47,465 nucleotides of DNA from JAEDHM01 sp964368645 (GTDB taxonomy: Bacteria > Bacillota > Clostridia > Christensenellales > CAG-1252), in contig CAYJBY010000023.1 in assembly GCA_964368645.1 (NCBI GenBank), positions 1 through 47,465 of the forward strand, given 5' to 3'. The notes below the pieces were generated by a model. It was not told the origin of the DNA. It worked only from the letters and a program-made list of their open reading frames with translations, and did not search any database. Numbering within the stretch: position 1 is the stretch's first letter; the number at the start of each line of letters is the position of its first letter. The translations under genes and the position numbers were made by a program. Shown in pieces: positions 24,379-32,687 of this stretch.

Positions 24379-25659
24379 ATGATAGACTTGTATTTAATTC
24401 GCAACAATACCGAGTTCGTCAAGAACGCCTTGGCAAAAAAGGGCTATAACGCCGATTTTACCGAGTTTTTGGCAATGGACGCCGAACGCCGCAAGGCTTT
24501 AGCCGAGGTAGAGGCAGACAAGGCAACCCGTAACAAAGTTTCTGCGGAGATTCCCAAGCTGAAAAAGGCAGGACAGCCCGTGGACGCTATTTTTGAAGAG
24601 ATGCGCGTGTTAGGCGAGCGGATAGCCGCCTGTGACGCTAAGGTCGTGGAGCTTAACGACAAGATTAACGATTTTGTTGCACGTCTTCCCAACCTGCCGG
24701 ACGAGGATTTGCTCCCCGGTGAAAAAGAGAACAATAAGGTTATCAAGATTGTCGGCGAAAAACCCGTCTTTGACTTCGAGCTGAAGAATCACGTGGATAT
24801 TTGCACCGCTCTTGGCATTATCGATTACGAAAGAGGCGTTAAGCTTTCAGGCAACGGATTTTGGATTTACCGCGGCTTAGGCGCAAGATTAGAATGGGCT
24901 TTGCTCAACTTCTTCGTAGAGGAACATACCGGTGACGGTTACGAGTTTATTCTTCCTCCCTATCAGCTTGGCTACAACTGCGGCTTCGGTGCAGGACAGT
25001 TCCCCAAGTTCGCGGACGAGGTTTATTGGCTTGACTGCGATGAGGACAGAAAGAAAAACCGCTTTATGCTTCCCACGGCCGAGACGGCGTTGGTCAACCT
25101 GTATTCCGGTGAGATAGTTCCCGAGGAAAAGCTCCCTATGAAGTTCTTTGCCTACAGCCCTTGCTTCCGCAAAGAGGCAGGCAGTTACCGCAGTGAGGAA
25201 CGCGGGATGATAAGAGGCCATCAGTTCAACAAGGTCGAGATGGTTCAAATCACCACTCCTGAACAGTCCAAGGCCGCTTTTGAGGAATTGGTCGCTAAGG
25301 CAAGCCGTCTGGTGGAAAAGCTGGGCTTACACCACCGTATCAGCAAGCTGGCGGCAGGAGATTGCAGTGCGTCTATGGCGCGTACCTACGATATAGAGGT
25401 TTGGATACCTTCTATGGGTATTTACAAGGAAGTTAGCTCCGTATCGAACGCCAACGATTATCAGGCTCGCCGCAACAATACCCGTTACCGCGACGCCAAG
25501 ACCGGAAAACCCGCATTCGTGCATACTCTTAACGGCAGTGGTTTGGCAACCAGCAGACTTATCCCTGCGATAGTCGAGCAGTACCAAAACGCCGACGGCA
25601 GTGTAACCGTTCCCGAAGTATTGAGAAAATATTTGGGCGGCTTGGAAGTTATCAGATAA
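24379..25659 (+). CDS. serS: Seryl-tRNA synthetase
   Basis: The 426-residue class II enzyme charges tRNA-Ser. It has an N-terminal coiled-coil arm (residues 30-100), the TAE motif (233-235), motif 2 (FRKEAG at 263-268, then RGMIRGHQFNKVEM) and motif 3 (GSGLATSR, 386-393), and it ends VPEVLRKYLGG as usual. Motif 2 reads GSYRSEERGMIRG where many SerRS have GS-x-G-x-DTRGLIR-V, a modest divergence. CAGGAGT precedes the ATG. It stands alone between its promoter and a strong bidirectional terminator. Confidence 0.96.
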   Translation: MIDLYLIRNNTEFVKNALAKKGYNADFTEFLAMDAERRKALAEVEADKATRNKVSAEIPKLKKAGQPVDAIFEEMRVLGERIAACDAKVVELNDKINDFVARLPNLPDEDLLPGEKENNKVIKIVGEKPVFDFELKNHVDICTALGIIDYERGVKLSGNGFWIYRGLGARLEWALLNFFVEEHTGDGYEFILPPYQLGYNCGFGAGQFPKFADEVYWLDCDEDRKKNRFMLPTAETALVNLYSGEIVPEEKLPMKFFAYSPCFRKEAGSYRSEERGMIRGHQFNKVEMVQITTPEQSKAAFEELVAKASRLVEKLGLHHRISKLAAGDCSASMARTYDIEVWIPSMGIYKEVSSVSNANDYQARRNNTRYRDAKTGKPAFVHTLNGSGLATSRLIPAIVEQYQNADGSVTVPEVLRKYLGGLEVIR

Positions 25660-25686
25660 CCCAGCCGACTTACAAATCACTAAAAG

Positions 25687-25720
25687 AAAAGCCTTAAAGG
25701 TCAACCCTTTAAGGCTTTTT
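25687..25720. terminator. Bidirectional intrinsic terminator
   Basis: A perfect 14-bp stem AAAAGCCTTAAAGG (25687-25700) pairs with CCTTTAAGGCTTTT (25706-25719) around TCAAC. A T run follows on the plus strand and a T-rich run on the minus strand, so it can end both serS and the convergent Ig-like protein gene. Confidence 0.9.
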
Positions 25721-25872
25721 CTAAACGTAATCGATGTTTGCTACAATGCAATTCTAAGCGATGTTTACGTCAATGAAATACTCTTATCCTAAACGTAAGC
25801 GTTGATTACGCCAATGCAATACTCTTATTCTAAGCGTAAGCGTTGATTGCTACAATGCAATACTTACTCTTA
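25721..25872. repeat. Imperfect tandem repeats
   Basis: About four units starting CTAA[A/G]CG (25721, 25754, 25789, 25830) each contain a [T/G]ATTACG-CCAATGCAATACTCTTAT-like pattern. They fill the gap between the terminator and the stop of the next gene. Unit lengths vary from about 33 to 45 bp. No gene is seen. Confidence 0.7.
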
Positions 25873-25885
25873 TGCTCCCTTGTGT

Positions 25886-28800
25886 TTAGAGGAATTTCAG
25901 CCAAGAGAGTCTTACCCAAGAGGCAATGGACTCGTATTTGGCAGAATACACACCTGTAATGTACTTTACCTTTTCGGCGATAATGCGCCCGTTGTCCAAG
26001 AAATCCACGTCCTGCGCCAGCATTATTATCAAGGAAAGGTTATCGGACACGTCCTCGTTAAAATTGTTTTTGGAGTACATAGTCAGGAACGCGCTGTTGG
26101 CGGCGTTGTAGGTTATCTTGTCCTTTAGCACGTTATAAACGCCCCTTTCGTTCACGGTGTAGGCGTAGCCGTTGTTGTATTCCGACAAGCCTGCTTTCAG
26201 CGGATTGTTGGATAAGGAAGCAGATAGTCCGAAGGTCAGCATATGCAAAAGCTCGTGAGCCATTATATTGTAGTAATTGCTGTAAAAACTATCCCTCAAT
26301 CGGGTTGTAAAGGTGGCGAACCATATCTTATTGGCGTTAGAGGTCAAGCCGTAAATCGTACTGCCGCTCTTACTGATGGTGTCGGTAAGATAGATATTGA
26401 TATCGTTGCCCTTGTTAAGAGTAAGGTCAATATACAGATTTTTGGGGAATTTGGCAAGAGCTACGATAAGCCCCTGTACCAGTCGCGTTATCTCGGTAAG
26501 AGTGGTTTGTCTGGTCATCTTATAATCGGAGTAGGGATTGCTAAGATCGGTGCCGTAGTGTATATCCACCTTATAATAGCTTTCCAGCGACAGTATCACG
26601 CTGACAAGAGTTGCCGCGTTCACGTCGGGATTATCCGTACTGACCGCCACAACGCCCGGAAGCACCGTTACGTCGCCCTTTTGTCTGACGTAGGAGCCGA
26701 CTGCGTAAAGCGGAGCATTGACCTTGCCCGACGCGCCTGCCACGCCTGCCGTTCCTGCAATACTGCTAAGCTCTCCTGCGTTCACCGCCGTCTGCGCCGT
26801 GCCGCCCTTGCCTGCGCCGCCGCCTGCACCTGCGTTGCCGCTGTATGCGTTAAGCTCTCCGTCCATATTCACGGTAAGGTAATAGCAATAAACGCCGTAG
26901 CCGCTGTCGCCGCCATAGCCGCCGTCACCGCCGTTGCCGCCCTTGTTCACCGTGGTTGCACAAGGAGCCGAGGCACCGTCCATACCGTCCGTACCCGAGG
27001 CACCGTTGCCGCCCTTTAAGGTCAGCGAGCCTTCACCCTCCACAGCGAGCCTAAAAGCTTGAATTGCGATACCGCCGTTCTCGCCGCCAACGCCGTCCAT
27101 ACCGTGCTTGCGGACGTAGTTAGTGGAAGAGGTAGCGTCCCACAAGCCGCCGACGACCATACCGTCGCCAGTATAAGGGGCGTAGGGCGAGCCTGCCTCA
27201 ACGTAATTGTTGCCCTCAACGGACAAAGTCACCGTGGAGTAGGTGCCGAAGTCAATCACCGTTCCGCCGTAGCGTTGAGCTGTGCGGATACCCAGATCGA
27301 TAAAGGTAACGTCGATAGCGTCCTGCGTTAAAAAGTAAAAATACAAATCGGTAAAGCAGGTCGCAATATCACCGTCGTATTTGCCCTCTATAATCAGGCT
27401 TTCCACGCTGTCGCCGATAATCACCGTGGTGTTGTCGGCTTGGTAGGGAAGAAGGGTTAAATCCAGCCAAATAGCGTCGTAATTAGAGGTCAGCGAGGTC
27501 TTGTTATCCAGCTTCGACCATTCGGTATAGGCTATTTTTGTGTAATCGCCGATAACGTCCAATTCCACCGTGTTGCTTTCCACGCCGTCTGCTGTAAAGC
27601 CCTGAACGATAACCTTTGAGTAGCGAGAATGAGGAGCCACGGTAAATATGTTATCCGTAAAGCTTCCGCAAACGTAATCGGAAATAACCGAATAATAAAC
27701 GATATTGTTGGTTGCATTCTCGGGGAGTACGGTGCTTTCAAAGCTGATCTGATCTCCTGCGACCAGTCCTGTGGTTCTGCCTACAGGCGTAATCGTGACG
27801 CTTGTAACGGGAACGGCTACCACCGTGAAGGTCAGGGTATTGCTACCCACTCCGTCGGCGTAGGCTCTAACCGTGATTTGACTGCCTTGAGCCGCTCTGT
27901 CAAAGGTAATCGTATCTCCGTTGACGGACGCTAAGCCCTCTCCGTCCTCAACGAAAAGAGTATATTCGGGGTTAGTGGCGTCAAGGGGAAATACCGACAC
28001 TGCGACAACTCTCTGCTGTCCTGCGGCAACGCTGAGGTTTTCGCCGTCATCGACTGAAATGATAACCGATTCCACGGGGATATTGCACACCGTCAGAATC
28101 AGCTCGTCAGAGGTAACTCCGTCCGCCGTAGCCTTGAGCTTAAGCACGTCGCCGACTTTTGCCGAGTCGTTAAGGTACACGCGGCACTCTTCCGCGTCAA
28201 AACGCGCCTTGTCGCCGCCCTCGGTAAACTCAACGGTAAAGCGGTTATAGGTTGCGTTAGAGGGCGCGACCTCCACCGACAGGGGAAGACTTTTGCCAAT
28301 GGGTATCTCCGCAGAGCCTGCGGAAAGGGTAACTGAGGTGACCTTGGTCGCCGCGATTTTGAAGCTGTAAATCTCGCTTCGTGCGTTTTCGGATACGGCG
28401 TACAGCTTAACCGTTGCGCCGATTAGAGCGTCGTTTTTGACGGTGAGCAAATTGTTTTCCAGCGTGATATTGCCGCTTCCCTCCGTTAGGACGTAGCTAA
28501 CCTTATCCACGGTCACGTCCTCGGGGGAAAGCAGGGCAGTTAGGATTAACTGTTCGCCTCTTTCCAGCTCGGTTTCTACGTTGGTAATGGTAATATCGGT
28601 GGGGTGAACGGTATTGCACGCTACGGTATAGGCAGGGGAGGTTACGCCGCCTGCGGTTGCCGTGATTTTAATAACGCTGTCCTTAGACGCGGTTTGCTTA
28701 AAGGTTAAAACGTCGTCGTTGACGGTGGCGTAGTCCGCGCCCTCTTCAACTGCGTAGCTGACGGTATGCTCTCTTGCCGCCTCGGGAAAAATCGTAACGG

Positions 28801-29194
28801 AAAGAGTGACGCTGCCCCCTGCCGCAAAAGGCTCAACGGGGTTGACGGTAATGCTCTCGGGCGGTACGGGTACCACCTCTATAGTTCTCTCGGAAGACTT
28901 GGAGCCTACGGTTACTTTGAGTGTAATCAAGCTGCCGACTGCGGCGTCCTCGTTGATAAAAAGCAGATTACCGCTGACGGAAGCACAGTCCTCTCCGTGA
29001 AGAATAGAGAACCGAGCGCCCTCTCCGCCGTCAGTCGATAAGGTAAGCTCTGCGCCGGGATAGTAAGAAAAGGGATTGCCGTCGCCAACCGCCAAGGATA
29101 TTCCGTTGGTGGAGGAGCAGCCGCAAAAAGCCGCCGTTACGATAACGGTTAAAACAAATATTGTTATTAAAGTCAATATAACGCCTTTTCTCAC
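25886..29194 (-). CDS. Large exported Ig-like, glycine-rich protein with a zincin-like C terminus
   Basis: From a GTG at 29194 the product has 1102 residues: a signal peptide with two possible lipid cysteines (CGCSS), about six BIG2-like Ig modules (up to residue 560 or so), a strand-rich middle, a Gly/Asn-rich stretch (GGNGGDGGYGG), and a C-terminal domain with HELLH at about 980-984 followed by NEDVSDN near 1047. HExxH plus a downstream acidic motif is the pattern of zinc metallopeptidases; the usual FAE-type third-ligand motif is changed, so activity is uncertain. Longer starts (ATG 29203, TTG 29230) overlap a promoter. It is transcribed toward serS. A wall or surface peptidase is inference. 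Confidence 0.8.
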   Translation of the reverse strand: MRKGVILTLITIFVLTVIVTAAFCGCSSTNGISLAVGDGNPFSYYPGAELTLSTDGGEGARFSILHGEDCASVSGNLLFINEDAAVGSLITLKVTVGSKSSERTIEVVPVPPESITVNPVEPFAAGGSVTLSVTIFPEAAREHTVSYAVEEGADYATVNDDVLTFKQTASKDSVIKITATAGGVTSPAYTVACNTVHPTDITITNVETELERGEQLILTALLSPEDVTVDKVSYVLTEGSGNITLENNLLTVKNDALIGATVKLYAVSENARSEIYSFKIAATKVTSVTLSAGSAEIPIGKSLPLSVEVAPSNATYNRFTVEFTEGGDKARFDAEECRVYLNDSAKVGDVLKLKATADGVTSDELILTVCNIPVESVIISVDDGENLSVAAGQQRVVAVSVFPLDATNPEYTLFVEDGEGLASVNGDTITFDRAAQGSQITVRAYADGVGSNTLTFTVVAVPVTSVTITPVGRTTGLVAGDQISFESTVLPENATNNIVYYSVISDYVCGSFTDNIFTVAPHSRYSKVIVQGFTADGVESNTVELDVIGDYTKIAYTEWSKLDNKTSLTSNYDAIWLDLTLLPYQADNTTVIIGDSVESLIIEGKYDGDIATCFTDLYFYFLTQDAIDVTFIDLGIRTAQRYGGTVIDFGTYSTVTLSVEGNNYVEAGSPYAPYTGDGMVVGGLWDATSSTNYVRKHGMDGVGGENGGIAIQAFRLAVEGEGSLTLKGGNGASGTDGMDGASAPCATTVNKGGNGGDGGYGGDSGYGVYCYYLTVNMDGELNAYSGNAGAGGGAGKGGTAQTAVNAGELSSIAGTAGVAGASGKVNAPLYAVGSYVRQKGDVTVLPGVVAVSTDNPDVNAATLVSVILSLESYYKVDIHYGTDLSNPYSDYKMTRQTTLTEITRLVQGLIVALAKFPKNLYIDLTLNKGNDINIYLTDTISKSGSTIYGLTSNANKIWFATFTTRLRDSFYSNYYNIMAHELLHMLTFGLSASLSNNPLKAGLSEYNNGYAYTVNERGVYNVLKDKITYNAANSAFLTMYSKNNFNEDVSDNLSLIIMLAQDVDFLDNGRIIAEKVKYITGVYSAKYESIASWVRLSWLKFL

Positions 29195-29201
29195 ATATAT
29201 C

Positions 29202-29230
29202 ATTATACAATATGGTGAACTTATTTTCAA
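29202..29230 (-). promoter_or_regulatory. Minus-strand promoter abutting the start codon
   Basis: Read on the minus strand, TTGAAA (29230-29225) and TATAAT (29207-29202) are 17 bp apart. The expected transcription start, 7-8 nt after the -10 box, falls on the GTG at 29194. There is no Shine-Dalgarno sequence, so the mRNA would be leaderless. Confidence 0.65.
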
Positions 29231-29402
29231 TAAACTTTTTTAATTAGGGTGAAAGGGCGGTGATAATTGCGGAAAAGCTGGATAATTGTCAATTTTTATT
29301 GCGTAAATTTAATATTTTAGCCGTGTTTTGTTTTACTTTTCGCAAGTCGTTATTCTATAATTATTACAACACAGAATGCGCGTAAGCGCGGGGAGTATTG
29401 TT

Positions 29403-30431
29403 ATGTTAATGCAACAAGAGCTGTTTTCCGAACCTATGGTTATTCGCAACGCCTTGGCGGCTAACGAATCCACCGCTAAAAAAATCGCGTCCACGGTTAA
29501 GGCGGCAGGCGTACACAACATCACAATTATCGGCAGAGGCACCAGCGATAACGCAGGTCTTTGCTTTAAGTATATCACCGAGATACTATGCGGTATCCCT
29601 TGCGGCACCGCGCACCCCTCGGTCACTACTATGTACGGAGCCAAGGTCAATTACGGCGGTCATCTGGTGGTTGCCGTTTCCCAAAGCGGTAAGAGCATAG
29701 ACACTTTGGCGGTACTTGAAGAGGCGAAGCTTACCGGAGGTATTACGGTGGCTGTCACCAACGACGTGGAAAGTCCTCTCGCCAAGGCGGCGGATTTCGT
29801 TTTGGATTTGTCCGCAGGCGATGAGAAAAGCGTAGCGGCGACCAAGACCTTCGCGGCGGAACTGGTGGTTTTGTACCAACTGGCTGTGGCTATCTCCGAG
29901 AAGAAGCTTGGCGCAGTGCTTCAACAGCTTCCCGATAAGGTGGGCGATATCATCAATCTTCAGTCCAATATCCGCAAGATTTCCGAAGCGGTGCGTAACG
30001 ACAGCAATTTCATCGTCTTGTCTCGCGGCACGATGCAGGGCGTAGGCAAGGAGCTTGCTCTTAAGCTGGGCGAGTGCTGTTACAGCTACGGACATTTCTT
30101 CAGCGTTACCGATTTTATGCACGGACCTCTCGCTCTTCTGGAAGAGGGTTCCAACGTAATAGTATTAGCGCCCTCGGGAGAGTGCAGTGAAAACTACGTT
30201 GACATTGCCACCAGAGCCAAGCTCTTAGGCGCGAACGTATATGCCTTAAGCGATATTCCCGACGTGCTTAACATTGCCAATATCGGCGTCAAAATGCCGA
30301 AAGCGGATTATATCACCGCGACCTTGACTTACGCTATGGCCATCCACCTTCTTTGCCTTATGCTGGCAGGCGAAAAGGGACTCAATCCCGACCTGCCCCG
30401 TAACCTCAAGAAGGTCACAATCACCAAGTAA
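29403..30431 (+). CDS. SIS-domain sugar-phosphate isomerase/deglycase-like protein
   Basis: The 342-residue product has two SIS domains as in the isomerase half of GlmS and the FrlB/AgaS group: GRGTSDNAG, VAVSQSGKSIDTLAVLEEAK (residues 90-109), KSVAATKTFAAEL, then SRGTMQGVGKELALKLGE and FMHGPLALLEEG. It lacks the N-terminal glutaminase domain, so it is not GlmS itself. Family members act on amino-sugar phosphates or fructosamine phosphates. No sugar transport or kinase genes lie nearby, so the substrate cannot be given. The ATG at 29403 has GGGGAG 7 bp upstream; a longer start at 29376 lacks a ribosome-binding site. Confidence 0.85.
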   Translation: MLMQQELFSEPMVIRNALAANESTAKKIASTVKAAGVHNITIIGRGTSDNAGLCFKYITEILCGIPCGTAHPSVTTMYGAKVNYGGHLVVAVSQSGKSIDTLAVLEEAKLTGGITVAVTNDVESPLAKAADFVLDLSAGDEKSVAATKTFAAELVVLYQLAVAISEKKLGAVLQQLPDKVGDIINLQSNIRKISEAVRNDSNFIVLSRGTMQGVGKELALKLGECCYSYGHFFSVTDFMHGPLALLEEGSNVIVLAPSGECSENYVDIATRAKLLGANVYALSDIPDVLNIANIGVKMPKADYITATLTYAMAIHLLCLMLAGEKGLNPDLPRNLKKVTITK

Positions 30432-30480
30432 TTACGCGCGTAATCAATAATAACGCACGCGCAAAAGCGAGATAATAACG

Positions 30481-30510
30481 AAAGCCCGTCCTCATTCGAC
30501 GGGCTTTTTT
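30481..30510 (+). terminator. Intrinsic terminator after the SIS gene
   Basis: AAAGCCCGTC (30481-30490) pairs with GACGGGCTTT (30498-30507), followed by more T. It separates the SIS gene from the convergent amidase. A perfect ATTACGCGCGTAAT palindrome lies upstream at 30431-30444. Confidence 0.9.
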
Positions 30511-30592
30511 GTCGTCACTTCCGATATGATAATAAGGGATACGAATATAAGCCTATACCATAGTTTTGCCGATGGCTACGGGGAAAACTCGT

Positions 30593-31291
30593 CTAGGGCG
30601 AAACGGATTTTATATAGCCGTCAACACCCTTGTAAAGATTATAGGCAAGCAGCATACGGTACTCTTCGGAAAGCAGTAGTTTTTCGTCCGCTTTGGAGGA
30701 GAGAAAGCCGCATTCGGCGATAATTGCAGGTATTCCGAGGTTTTTGATTATGTAATAATCACCGTATAATGCGGCAAAATTGCGATTAAGCTCCGAGTAG
30801 TTCATTTCCGAGTTGATAACGCCCTGTACGAAGTCGGCAAAGGGCTTGGAGTCCTCCTTGCCGAAAAAGACCTGTATCCCTCTGCGGTAGTTTGCCGGAA
30901 AGAAGTTCATATGCACGGAAATCAGGTATTTTGCCTTGGCTTTTTCCACTATTCTTATGCGTTCTTTCATATCGTTGCGCTTAAACTGCTGTTTCAATTT
31001 GTACAGAGAGTCCGAGGTTTTTCGCGTCATAACCACCCTGTAACCCGCGTCCTTTAGATACCCCTCCAGCAGTCTTGCCACGGCAAGGTTTAAGTCGCTT
31101 TCCTTCACGCCGCTACTGCCTGTAACGCCCCCGTCCACACCTCCGTGTCCTGCGTCTATCGCTATGCAAATTCTCCCGTCGTCAAGGGCATTTCCGAAAT
31201 TTACGGCGCAAACCGCGCAAATGGGTATAGTCACCGCAAAAACCAAAAGTATTGAAGCTATCAGCGTTTTTTTCTTAAAAACCACGAACAA
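30593..31291 (-). CDS. N-acetylmuramoyl-L-alanine amidase, CwlD-like
   Basis: The 232-residue Amidase_3 protein cleaves the muramic acid-peptide bond in peptidoglycan. An N-terminal membrane segment (residues 9-30) is followed by DAGHGG (zinc ligand H49), E64 in KESDLN, H127 in SVHMN, and catalytic E193 in AECGFLSS. This size and layout fit CwlD, the sporulation amidase, but vegetative paralogues look alike, so no symbol is given. The TTG start at 31291 is chosen for the GGAGGTG lying 6 bp before it. It is divergent from the mrnC-rlmB-sigma operon. Confidence 0.88.
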   Translation of the reverse strand: MFVVFKKKTLIASILLVFAVTIPICAVCAVNFGNALDDGRICIAIDAGHGGVDGGVTGSSGVKESDLNLAVARLLEGYLKDAGYRVVMTRKTSDSLYKLKQQFKRNDMKERIRIVEKAKAKYLISVHMNFFPANYRRGIQVFFGKEDSKPFADFVQGVINSEMNYSELNRNFAALYGDYYIIKNLGIPAIIAECGFLSSKADEKLLLSEEYRMLLAYNLYKGVDGYIKSVSP

Positions 31292-31359
31292 GTTACCCAC
31301 CTCCGCCGCTACAAAAATACGGGTAAATTTCCAAAATCCCCCATAATAGGGCAATTTTT

Positions 31360-31396
31360 TCGGTGGATAACCCACTTATCCACCGAGTTATCCACA
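31360..31396. promoter_or_regulatory. Cluster of three DnaA-box-like sites, two in a perfect inverted repeat
   Basis: TTATCCACC occurs on the minus strand (31362-31370) and the plus strand (31376-31384), and TTATCCACA, the exact consensus DnaA box, follows at 31388-31396. The first two form an 11-bp perfect inverted repeat, TCGGTGGATAA (31360-31370) and TTATCCACCGA (31376-31386). There is no T run, so it is not a terminator. It lies between the divergent amidase and mrnC promoters. DnaA binding is inference from the sequence. Confidence 0.6.
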
Positions 31397-31507
31397 ATTA
31401 CAGGCAAAAAAGCGCACACAATCCGCAAAAAGAGCGGTGGCTCGGACGTTTTTGACAATAACCCTAATTTATACGGTTTCAAGAGAAGAATTATGCCTTA
31501 AAAAGTC

Positions 31508-31536
31508 TTGAAAAAAGGACGGTCTTGTAGTATTAT
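31508..31536 (+). promoter_or_regulatory. Promoter of the mrnC-rlmB-sigma operon
   Basis: TTGAAA (31508-31513) and TATTAT (31531-31536) are 17 bp apart; an overlapping TATAAT lies at 31534. The predicted transcription start coincides with the ATG at 31544 and no Shine-Dalgarno sequence is present, so the first gene may be translated from a leaderless mRNA. Confidence 0.65.
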
Positions 31537-31543
31537 AATAACT

Positions 31544-31960
31544 ATGATAGATTACTTAATTCCGGCACCGATTATTACCCCTGCCGAGGCTCGTTTAATT
31601 AACCCTCTCGTACTGGCTTTTGTGGGGGACGCAGTCCAAACTTTGTACGTCCGCTCCCGTTTGGCGGCGGATTCCGATGCGAAATCGGGTGTCTTGCACA
31701 AGCGTGCCTCCGCGGAGATAAGCGCGTGCGCACAGGCTGACGAGGCTATGGCTTTACTTCCGCTATTGACCGAAGAGGAGACGGCGGTTTACAAACGCGC
31801 CCGTAACAGCAAGACGGGCAGACGCGCCAAGAACGCGGCTGTAACCGACTACAGAAAGGCAAGCGGACTGGAAGCGGTTTTCGGATATTTGTATATGATT
31901 GGGGACGGCGAAAGATTAGCCCTTTTACTTAAAGCGGCGTCAGACAAGGAGAGTTTATGA
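31544..31960 (+). CDS. mrnC: Mini-ribonuclease III
   Basis: The 138-residue product has the catalytic RNase III core without a dsRNA-binding domain: LVLAFVGDAVQTLYVRSRL (with the active-site aspartate), LHKRASAEISACAQA, and RARNSKTGRRAKNAAVTDYRKASGLEAVFGYLY. Mini-III matures the ends of 23S rRNA. The ATG at 31544 gives the length expected from Bacillus MrnC; an upstream in-frame start lies within the promoter. The order mrnC-rlmB-sigma matches Bacillus; cysS, which often precedes it, is absent here. Confidence 0.92.
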   Translation: MIDYLIPAPIITPAEARLINPLVLAFVGDAVQTLYVRSRLAADSDAKSGVLHKRASAEISACAQADEAMALLPLLTEEETAVYKRARNSKTGRRAKNAAVTDYRKASGLEAVFGYLYMIGDGERLALLLKAASDKESL

Positions 31961-32685
31961 AAGCAGAAGGTCGTAACGCGGTGCGCGAAGCATTGACGGC
32001 TCAAACCGATATCGGTAAGATTTTAATTCAGAAGGACAACACTGACCGTGCGCTGGCAGGTATCGCGGCTATGGCGAAGGAACGCGGTATCCGCGTATCC
32101 TTTGTGGATAAGCACGCTCTTGACAGGGAAAGCGTAACGGGCAAGCATCAGGGCGTTATAGCCTTTGTGGACGATTACGCCTACGCAAGCACCGAGGAAA
32201 TTTACGAGGAGGCCGCCAACAAGGGCAAGCCCCATTTTATTCTTATATTGGACGGCGTTGAGGATCCGCATAATCTCGGCAGTATCATAAGAGTGGCGGA
32301 ATGTATGGGCGCAGACGGCATCGTTATCGGCAGCCGCCGTGCGGTCAACGTCAACGAAACGGTTATCAGGGCCTCGGCAGGCGCGGTAGCCTACGTCAAA
32401 ATCGCTATGGTTACCAACATCAACGATTACATTAGAGAGCTTAAGGACAGATTTGTCACCGTTTTGGCTCTTGATATGGACGGTGCGCCGATAGCTTCCG
32501 CGCATTTGGACGGAGATATCGCCTTGGTAATAGGCGGCGAGGGCAAGGGCGTCAGCCGCTTAACTCGCGACTTGTCGGACGGGATAGTATCCATACCGAT
32601 GAGCGGCAAGGTTTCCTCGCTTAACGCTTCGGTAGCCGCCGGTATGGCTTGCTACGAATGCGTCAGACAAAGACTTAAGGGGTAA
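31957..32685 (+). CDS. rlmB: 23S rRNA 2'-O-methyltransferase, TrmH family (RlmB)
   Basis: The 242-residue SPOUT methyltransferase has an N-terminal substrate-binding domain and the three knot motifs: DPHNLGSIIR, GGEGKGVSRL and VSSLNASVAAG. RlmB methylates the G2251 ribose of 23S rRNA (E. coli numbering). It overlaps mrnC by 4 bp (ATGA). The pairing of an rRNA nuclease with an rRNA methylase is the usual arrangement. Specificity within the TrmH family is inferred from context. Confidence 0.88.
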   Translation: MKAEGRNAVREALTAQTDIGKILIQKDNTDRALAGIAAMAKERGIRVSFVDKHALDRESVTGKHQGVIAFVDDYAYASTEEIYEEAANKGKPHFILILDGVEDPHNLGSIIRVAECMGADGIVIGSRRAVNVNETVIRASAGAVAYVKIAMVTNINDYIRELKDRFVTVLALDMDGAPIASAHLDGDIALVIGGEGKGVSRLTRDLSDGIVSIPMSGKVSSLNASVAAGMACYECVRQRLKG

Positions 32686-32687
32686 TA

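Noticed and set aside
26243..27019. Plus-strand frame of 258 codons inside the Ig-like protein gene
   Set aside because: It is the complement of the real minus-strand gene; its composition (runs of A, V, H, C, R) is typical of a shadow frame.
29376..29402. Longer start for the SIS protein
   Set aside because: The extra residues precede the GGGGAG ribosome-binding site and are not needed for the domain.
31360..31386. Inverted repeat read as an intrinsic terminator
   Set aside because: No T run follows the stem on either strand, and it lies between divergent promoters where no transcript ends.
31360..31396. Chromosomal replication origin
   Set aside because: Only three boxes, no dnaA, dnaN or obvious unwinding element nearby; a regulatory cluster is more likely.
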